Of a stretch of DNA of 64,000 nt, positions 51,701-64,000 are shown one piece after another. The DNA is from Ciona savignyi. Taxonomy: Eukaryota; Chordata; Ascidiacea; Phlebobranchia; Cionidae. Numbering within the stretch: the stretch's first letter is position 1; the number at the start of each line of letters is the position of its first letter. The stretch covers positions 91,778 to 155,777 of the forward strand of contig CH001780.1 in the NCBI GenBank assembly GCA_000149265.1. The letters are read 5' to 3'. Under the pieces are notes generated by a model. It did not search any database. It worked only from the letters and a program-made list of their open reading frames with translations, and was not told where the DNA came from. The translations under genes were made by a program, and so were the position numbers.

Positions 51701-53352
51701 GTTTTGAAACCATATTAACTTGGACTCTTTAATATTCATTTCGAATGGATAACTATGCTGGACGATATACAGTCGAGCAGGCGCAATACGGTCAAAGTAT
51801 TTGACAAAAACGTATTTACCCAATATGTGTCACCTTTTAATAGTGGATCTATAAAGTAATTATCACAACAAAGTAATAAACATTTCGACTTACCAATACA
51901 GACCAAATTTCTTTGAATTTGGGTGGTATTTTCGGGACGAAAGCCTTCGTTGCAATGACATTCGTATGAACCAAAAGTATTGTTGCAAAGCGCGAACTCG
52001 TGACATATGGGAGTCAGCCTGTTACATTCGTTGTCGTCTGAAATGAACTTATATTTTATTCTTGTATAGAGAAATACGTTGGCTTAACAAATTAGCAATA
52101 ACCAGCTGTGGTAAGTGTTTTTTCGTTCAGTATGAAAGCATCAAAATACATATTAATCGGCGAGTTATGTTTCGGAACAACGGAAAGAGTCCTTTACACT
52201 GCGCAAAGGGGTCGGCAACAAAGGTATTTTAACAAGCCTGGTTTCGAACCATATATAATATTTAGGTTTTGAACAACCTATCAGGATTACATAATGGCAA
52301 AATATAGGCCTACATAGAGCTGATGATGTATAAGATAACGATGATATAGACTTTGACGTGCAGCACATCCTTATTTGTCTTTTATAGGCTTGTTTGGATA
52401 CAAGCGCGCAGAAATCTGGTCTTCGGCTTATAGGGTAGGATATTCATGTTTATCTCCGTGAGTGAGAAAACCAAGTGGGTTTACATACGGGAAATCGTCA
52501 TATCACTTCGTGTCCACCGTTGGATTACCGGAACTATATTGCAGTGTGTTGTGTATGATTTCCACGTATCTTCAATTAAGTAGAACACAATATTCCGCTG
52601 GTGTCGGGTCGGGCAATAACCGTTAAGTGCATTGCCCAAGGACACAACCGACTAGCTGGCGATCAGTTTCGAACCTTCAACCCTTCGACTGAAAGGTGCC
52701 GTACTAAACCAATAGACTAATCTGTCGGACTTAACTTTATCTCACCTGTAAGATCGAGGCTGACGTCAGGAAACAGTTCCTGGAGCAAAGTGAGATTGAA
52801 CCCGATCGGAAGAGAGATAAGTAGAGACGAAACATCTATAAATAACGTATGGTCTGTGCGTTGTTATTTCCCAAAATGGAAAACTGCATGCAGCATGCAA
52901 CAAATATTCATGTTATATCGCCGTGAATGCAAAACGCGTGATCACACGGGCAATTATCAGAATACCGAGCGTGCTTCCTTGGGTTACCTGATAAATTGCA
53001 GTGTGTTGTATATGATTAAGTCTTTCCTTTTAGCATAACCAATCAACTTATTGGGTTCAGACGACGTCCGCTAAGTGCTATGTGCAAGTACACAAGAGTC
53101 CGGCCAGAGCCTAGTTTCGATCCACCACTTTGAGGCTTCTTACAGACGGCCGATCTCTTACTGAGCTAACTGGGATGAAACAATAATCTTTCTATAGGAA
53201 CACCGAGCCGATCTACCTAACATTTTATTATATGCATTCTTATTACACAATTAGTCTTAGAGTAACGCTAAAATCTTCAAAATACAAACCACACCTTGTC
53301 CATAAGAACCACCGACGAACATCAGAGATAATAACAAAAGGCCTGCAATCAT
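31190..53352 (-). CDS. large secreted EGF-rich, Ser-Gly-repeat protein (copy B, main gene)
   Basis: At least 28 minus-strand exons, all with matching phases. From the 5' end they are 53352-53295, 52835-52746, 52037-51894, two exons abutting the gap at 47991-48090, 47102-46971, 46795-46695, 46403-46184, 45729-45598, 45124-45017, 44371-44217, 43562-43403, 43331-43229, 41981-41828, 41365-41326, 41124-41086, 40304-40230, 39351-39236, 38662-38479, 38168-38100, 37710-37594, 37339-37265, 36197-36012, 35236-35120, 34735-34601, 33787-33658, 32537-32278, 31857-31738 and 31377-31190. They total about 1,200 residues plus the gap. The product has a signal peptide, about eight EGF modules, a TIL-like module and two Ser-Gly tracts, with helical-looking Cys-poor regions between. 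It is probably an extracellular matrix or secreted proteoglycan-like protein. I recognise no named orthologue. The 5' exons could belong to a separate gene. Confidence 0.75.
31987..32246. repeat. rearranged tRNA-like SINE, duplicate of 14946-15205
   Basis: Same inverted head/plus body arrangement as the copy A element. Confidence 0.7.
32609..33003 (+). repeat. tRNA-like SINE containing an N gap
   Basis: Head ccggttggtctggcggttaag, then tail gataaacatgaatatcctatcc. The 100 N at 32776-32875 are flanked by two near-identical pieces (taccaaactaaag, acatgtctatcatttacaac). Confidence 0.7.
32776..32875. other. assembly gap, 100 N
   Basis: Lies inside a SINE and is flanked by a near-repeat of about 35 bp. 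Confidence 0.98.
34279..34570 (+). repeat. tRNA-like SINE
   Basis: Counterpart of 16961-17254, with point changes in the head (ggcaattaagtgc). Confidence 0.75.
34601..36197 (-). CDS. three EGF-type exons of copy B
   Basis: 36197-36012 ([20 protein letters not shown], ending in a compact EGF half [19 protein letters not shown]), 35236-35120 ([16 protein letters not shown], cbEGF) and 34735-34601 ([20 protein letters not shown], cbEGF). All are phase 1-1 and repeated in copy A at 18723-17283. Confidence 0.85.
37265..39351 (-). CDS. five exons of uncharacterised helical region
   Basis: 39351-39236 ([20 protein letters not shown]), 38662-38479 ([20 protein letters not shown]), 38168-38100 ([16 protein letters not shown]), 37710-37594 ([16 protein letters not shown]) and 37339-37265 ([16 protein letters not shown]). 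All are phase-consistent with their neighbours. The donor after 38479 is GC (ag|gcaagt). No known domain recognised. Confidence 0.65.
40230..40304 (-). CDS. Ser-Gly repeat exon 2
   Basis: [20 protein letters not shown], then LPLDY: a second Ser-Gly tract followed by acidic residues. It directly follows the exon at 41124-41086, which encodes GRRKKRQLL, a strong furin-type site. Confidence 0.8.
42268..42567 (+). repeat. tRNA-like SINE, best-preserved full copy
   Basis: Head ccggccggttggtctaacggttaagtgcg, where tggtctaacgg resembles a pol III A box. Then the body gttgcaggtgcgac, ggcaaggcactttacgg, cagcggattaatgggttct, and the tail atcctatcctatcctat. It lies in an intron of the EGF-rich gene. 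Confidence 0.8.
43403..43562 (-). CDS. Ser-Gly repeat exon 1
   Basis: After [10 protein letters not shown] come seven consecutive Ser-Gly pairs, then [16 protein letters not shown]. Ser-Gly tracts beside acidic residues are glycosaminoglycan attachment sites in serglycin-type proteoglycans, so this segment may carry chondroitin- or heparan-type chains. Confidence 0.8.
44217..44371 (-). CDS. TIL-like cysteine-rich exon
   Basis: [20 protein letters not shown], then [18 protein letters not shown]: nine cysteines with CxC and PGCxCP spacing like trypsin-inhibitor-like (TIL) and von Willebrand-type modules. Whether it inhibits a protease is not knowable here. Confidence 0.7.
44450..44729 (-). repeat. 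tRNA-like SINE
   Basis: Minus-strand copy from gataggatattcatg (tail) to gactaaccggtctgac (head). Confidence 0.75.
45598..45729 (-). CDS. Ca-binding EGF exon
   Basis: [20 protein letters not shown], then [16 protein letters not shown] complete cbEGF module. Confidence 0.88.
46184..46795 (-). CDS. two exons: helical segment then EGF half-module
   Basis: 46795-46695 encodes [19 protein letters not shown]. 46403-46184 encodes [15 protein letters not shown] and ends with [20 protein letters not shown], an EGF-like ending. The phase 0 junction between them differs from the phase 1 cbEGF exons, suggesting one composite module. Confidence 0.75.
46971..47102 (-). CDS. Ca-binding EGF exon
   Basis: [20 protein letters not shown], then [11 protein letters not shown] and GVCEG. 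A complete cbEGF module in one phase 1-1 exon. Confidence 0.88.
47894..48188 (-). CDS. EGF exon(s) interrupted by the assembly gap
   Basis: Right of the gap (48091-48188), an open phase 1 segment [16 protein letters not shown] lies behind a ttcag acceptor. It contains a run of nine G that may carry an error, and its exon status is uncertain. Left of the gap (47894-47990), the second half of an EGF module is clear: [17 protein letters not shown], then DTCL and a donor. Confidence 0.55.
47991..48090. other. assembly gap, 100 N
   Basis: Interrupts the EGF-rich gene at an EGF module; true size unknown. Confidence 0.98.
48321..48496 (-). repeat. tRNA-like SINE with internal deletion
   Basis: Tail taggataggataggatattc directly followed by the head half (gcaatgtccgtgaagtacc to acgggccgga). 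The middle is missing. Confidence 0.7.
49298..50272 (-). CDS. PSMD7: 26S proteasome regulatory subunit 7 (Rpn8), MPN domain
   Basis: A single open frame of 324 residues without introns, the same length as the vertebrate protein. It starts [20 protein letters not shown] in a good Kozak context (ccaaaATGG). An N-terminal MPN domain (about residues 7-145) includes GVLLGQW, the VPFDED segment and GWYHTGPKL. The catalytic JAMM histidines are absent, as expected for Rpn8, which pairs with the active Rpn11 in the proteasome lid. The middle ([35 protein letters not shown]) and the Lys/Glu-rich tail ending KEQEKKA also match the family. It lies on the same strand inside the intron between EGF-gene exons 51894 and 48188. 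It may be a retrogene that became the main gene, or an ancestrally intronless gene. Confidence 0.97.
   Translation of the reverse strand: MASLAVPMDKVVVHPLVLLSVVDHFNRMGKVGSQSRVVGVLLGQWKIIDGKKLLDISNSFAVPFDEDTRDRNVWFLDHDYLESMAAMFKKVNARERLVGWYHTGPKLCANDIAINDLIRRYNSNAVLVIIDAKPKELGLPTEAYISVEEIHDDGSPTSKTFKHIPSEIDAEEAEEVGVEHLLRDIHNVTAGTLSQQITDQLQGVKGLGAKLVGIKNYLEQVYTGKLPINHSIMYLLQDIFNLLPDVNLAEFSKSFYLKTNDQMLVVYLSCLIRSVIALHNLINNKVSTASAERGDATSKKEKASDSSENKKNKKVSAKEQEKKA
50684..51072. mobile_element. two tandem MITE-like units
   Basis: Two copies, about 50684-50880 and 50880-51072, of the element at 4437-4661. Each is bounded by aaactaaaaggag / ctccttttag inverted ends with the ttaaacatggggttagagtt core. 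Confidence 0.55.
51894..52037 (-). CDS. Ca-binding EGF exon
   Basis: [18 protein letters not shown], then [12 protein letters not shown]: the DxNEC calcium-binding start and the six-Cys EGF pattern. Phase 1-1 exon, as is usual for cbEGF modules. Confidence 0.85.
52431..52730 (-). repeat. tRNA-like SINE
   Basis: From tagggtaggatattcatg (tail) to gactaatctgtcggac (diverged head), in an intron of the EGF-rich gene. An older degenerate copy follows at about 52905-53110. Confidence 0.65.
53295..53352 (-). CDS. exon 1 of the EGF-rich gene: signal peptide
   Basis: Starts [19 protein letters not shown], a clear signal peptide. It ends in phase 1 at a gtgtgg donor; the next exon continues [13 protein letters not shown]. 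Confidence 0.75.
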
Positions 53353-56236
53353 CGTTCTGAAAACACACTAATTTAGCATTTTAAGTAATGATATTTATAA
53401 AAATATTTTTGGCCAATAAACGAACTGAAGAAGACACATATTTTGTAAGCCATATAATTTTTGAAAACGGTTTATTATCAGGTGCAAGAGCGAATCTCAC
53501 AATAACTCGTGTAAACATCAGATTACCGCGGTCTCTGTTGGGTTACCCGAGCTATTGCAGTAATTTCGTATTCAAGTAGCACTCCAATTTTTAAATGATT
53601 CATACTAATGTACTGGACTACAACAACAACCGTTAAATGTCTATTTAAAGACATAGACATAACCTTCAGATATTGCACAACACCATACTGTACAGCCTTG
53701 GAAACATATTCGATTTAAGCGAGAACTAGTTTACCAACAATGGCCCTGCAATTTACACACCTGCAAGCTTGAATCGTTCCAGAAAAGGATGACAACATAA
53801 TAATTGGCGATATTTATATAGAAGTCATTATTTCTTCCATTACGCTTTTATATGATGACTACACACAGGATACATTATTTAATCAAATTAGGGGGGCGAT
53901 GGTACTTTATTCAACGGCAAAGCGTTACTCGTTGGCAAAGAAATCTTCATTCAATCGACTTAATGATTCGATGATTTTATTACCAAGCATTTATTATCCA
54001 GAATTTAGGCGTGCTATACATTATGAACTTAACGCCTAATTGTCGATTTAAGCAAATCTTGGGTGTTGGTTGTGTGTATTCGTGACAACTTGAAAACTAT
54101 TATTTTGCACGGTAATCATTATCCAACACTTGGGAGGTGTATAAAATACAAATAAAAATATGTGCATTTAAATCACGTTTATAATGTTAAAATCGTTTTT
54201 TTTAGTTTGGGTAAAATAAACTGATGAATGTTTCATTGACTTATTAATATTTATAGACAACATGTTTATCCAAAATGGCTAGACAAAAACAGTCTTTTTA
54301 ATACGAGTTATGGTTATATTACCCTCGTGTTTGATCGTGGAGTACTTGTGTGGTTTTATCAGCGACAGCTCCGGATTGTCAAATAAAATAAATTGGTTTG
54401 CTGGTGTCAATAGACACTATATTGCAAGCAATGGATTGAACAAAAACTAACAAATTTACTGCATTCGTCCAAACGAATACATCGGTGAGTAACCGTTCTG
54501 CCGAAAGGTTGTAAGTTTGAAACTGATCATCAGCTAGTTGTTTCCATCTTTGGACACTGAGCGGACGTGGCCAAATCTAATGGATTAGTGGCTTCTAACT
54601 AATTGAAACAAGGTATCAAAAATACTACAAAAATTCTTGCAACCAGAGAGCGGGCGCGAGAATAGGATATTTTATATTTATCCCCGTGAATGGGAAAACC
54701 AAGGGGGTTAACACAAGGGCATCGTCAGATCACCTCGCGCCCACCGTCGGGTTACCGGAGCTATTGCAGTGGGTTGTGTATGATCGAGACGTTCCTTCAA
54801 TTTGGCAAAACCCATTAATCTGCTGGGTTTATTGTACATTGCATACTCTACTTTAAAGGGAAGGAATGGAAAGTAACCCATCAATCCGCTGGGTTCACGC
54901 AATGTCCGTAAAGTGCCTTGCCCAATGACACAACCGACTAGCTAGCGACCAGTTTCGCATCTGCAACCTTTCGATTGAAAGGAAACGCCATTAACCGCCA
55001 GACTAACCGGCCGGACGAAAATCTGACGATTGCCCGTGTGATAGCAACGCACGTTGGAATTCCACATTCACGGGTATAAACAGGATTCTCATATCCAATA
55101 AACTGCGGTAACGCTCAAAGTTGTACAAAGAATAATCTGGCGATAAATGAAGTGATATAACCAGATGTTCCAATGCATAGAGCTAAATGGTATCATATCC
55201 GGAGAGGACAAATACTGAAATTCTTTTGAATTTTGTAAGGATCTATTTAATTTCACTGAAGCGAGAATTACGACAGGGTTTATCGCCGAGAATTACAATA
55301 CCACGCGAATACAAAATATAATTTTTGGAATTTATGGTTTAATCTAAATTAATCAATACACCAATGTAAACCAATACGCAACGTACTTTGAATGGACAAT
55401 GCAGGCAACCGCACAGCAAAGCGAAAATGGTGGTAACCGAACCGAGTACCAAAAGGTTTAAATTTGCGTTGCAGCAATCTACTCCATCGCAAAACTCGGA
55501 ATTTAAATTTTGTAATGATTAGTAAAAATTCGGTGTCTAAATATACACATACAAATCTTTACATACAAAAAAAAATTCGAGTGCAAGTTCAATATATTGT
55601 TAGTTAAGTGCATATTGGGGTACTATAGACGCTACTATTTATGCAATGCTACAATGGTTATATGCATAAACTAGACACTGGAAGTGTACTAAAGGAACAT
55701 TAGGAGGTAATATTTAATGGTTTCTTTTGGAAGCGATTTTGTCAATCCGGCCACAGTCCAGAGGATGTATTAATTAGTTTAAAAAATAAACTACTCAAAA
55801 TCAAGAGTAATTTTCTGATTAAATAGATGCACTATAGGCACAAAGAGAAAATGTTCCAATCACGTACTACACAAAACTAACAGTTAAAGATAGCAATATT
55901 CAGAACTTTCAGATTTTACCGACAGTTTATAAACAGATAAAAAATGAAAGACTGATTCGCCAGGTTAAACTACAATGATTTTTTTCAGTTAGTCTTCATC
56001 AGAAGAACACGTGAATATAAAGTTTCGTTAGCATGGTGACAAATTTGCAACTATACACATTCCTTTTCAAGAGGTAAAAAGAAAATGCAACAGGTTTTTA
56101 GATGATTTTTCTATAGTGATGGAATGCAAGAATTTTGTTTAGACAGGATTGAAACAGTTCGGTCGGTGCTATTTTGAATATATTGGATTGGTCTTTATAG
56201 GCGAGATTGAGAAGAGGTCTTTTTCCTGTCGACTAG
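53353..56236. other. intergenic between the EGF-rich gene and GSR
   Basis: AT-rich with no coding exon seen. It holds SINE sequence at 53505-53580 (fragment) and 54662-55014. The promoter of the EGF-rich gene should lie just above 53352. Confidence 0.5.
54662..55014 (-). repeat. tRNA-like SINE with ~70-bp insert
   Basis: Full minus-strand copy with an extra segment (ctgggtttattgtacattgca to aaagtaacccatcaatcc). The same insert is in the copy at 56419-56640, so these define a subfamily. Confidence 0.7.
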
Positions 56237-63483
<7,247 letters not shown>

Positions 63484-64000
63484 CTGTCAATTCGTTTACA
63501 TTTTGCACAGGTACTACACGGACTTCTATTTCCAGTACCAATGTTAGTTTCTAAGTGTAAATACTGGTACCGGTACTGGTACACAATTTGAGCATATAGA
63601 ATAAGATATATTTATGTTTTACCCTAAAGCTGGGTTAAAAGGGCAATCATTAGATTTACCTTGCACCCACCTTTGGGTTACCAAAGATGTAACGTTTTGT
63701 TGTATATGATTGAGGTTCTGTACTATCACTTTGGTAGCTAAACCAATTCACTAGGTTATAGCAATGTCAATGTCCGGTCTGATTTAATGGGGTTAATGTC
63801 GCAAACACTATGTACAAGGGTGGCCGATGCCTAATTTTCCATCAAACAACCATGCAAAACGGGACAAATCATTTGTTTTACAGTTTACATACATTTTACT
63901 GTTCTGTATGGTGCACAATCATAAATGCACAAAGTTCTAATATTTATAAATGAATCAGTCATTTATTTTCGTTTATTTTCTTTCAGCGTCAACCACAATG
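63484..64000. other. GSR intron, no exon seen
   Basis: Contains degenerate SINE sequence at about 63610-63780. The exon with the first redox cysteine is not found here. Confidence 0.5.

Overview
The window is AT-rich animal genomic DNA with short GT-AG introns and many tRNA-like SINE and MITE copies. Two of its genes are deeply conserved animal housekeeping genes, PSMD7 and GSR. The fibrinogen-domain gene, the EGF-rich gene, the compact introns and the repeat style suggest a tunicate, probably a Ciona-like ascidian. That placement is inference; nothing in the window proves the species. Two 100-base N gaps lie at 32776-32875 and 47991-48090.

Layout. 1-4.8 kb: a broken copy of a small secreted-peptide gene and fragments of duplicated units. 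5.1-7.5 kb (minus): a complete seven-exon gene for a secreted 260-residue fibrinogen-related protein. 9.8-11.5 kb: a foldback transposon with TTAA target duplication. 11.6-19.5 kb: an intact two-exon peptide gene, then a minus-strand seven-exon block that duplicates the 3' end of a large EGF gene. 20.3-21.8 kb: a tandem array whose units each carry a kappaB-like palindrome. 22.1-24.6 kb: a third, rearranged unit. 25.1-30 kb: two more peptide-gene copies (one gutted, one intact), a hAT-like insertion, and a 2.3-kb TTAA-flanked element carrying a THAP-domain ORF and a P2X7-C-terminus-like ORF. 31.2-53.4 kb (minus): a large multi-exon gene for a secreted protein of about 1,200 residues with Ca-binding EGF modules, a TIL-like cysteine module, Ser-Gly repeats and basic cleavage sites. 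Intronless PSMD7 (49.3-50.3 kb) sits inside one of its introns. 56.2-63.5 kb (minus): the last ten exons of glutathione reductase (GSR); its 5' exons lie beyond the window.

The most interesting content is the small peptide family at 1171, 11876, 22194, 25117 and 26557. Each copy has a conserved signal-peptide exon, a short intron, and a second exon with an acidic propiece ending in a furin-type RVKR site. The residues after the site differ strongly between copies and are basic, Pro/Arg-rich or Trp-containing. That layout (conserved prepro, diverged cationic mature part, tandem copies) is typical of host-defence or signalling peptides. Two copies look intact, one retains the second exon only, one lost its splice acceptor and one is frameshifted. 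The peptide gene and the 3' half of the EGF gene have been duplicated together, so the locus appears to be actively rearranging.
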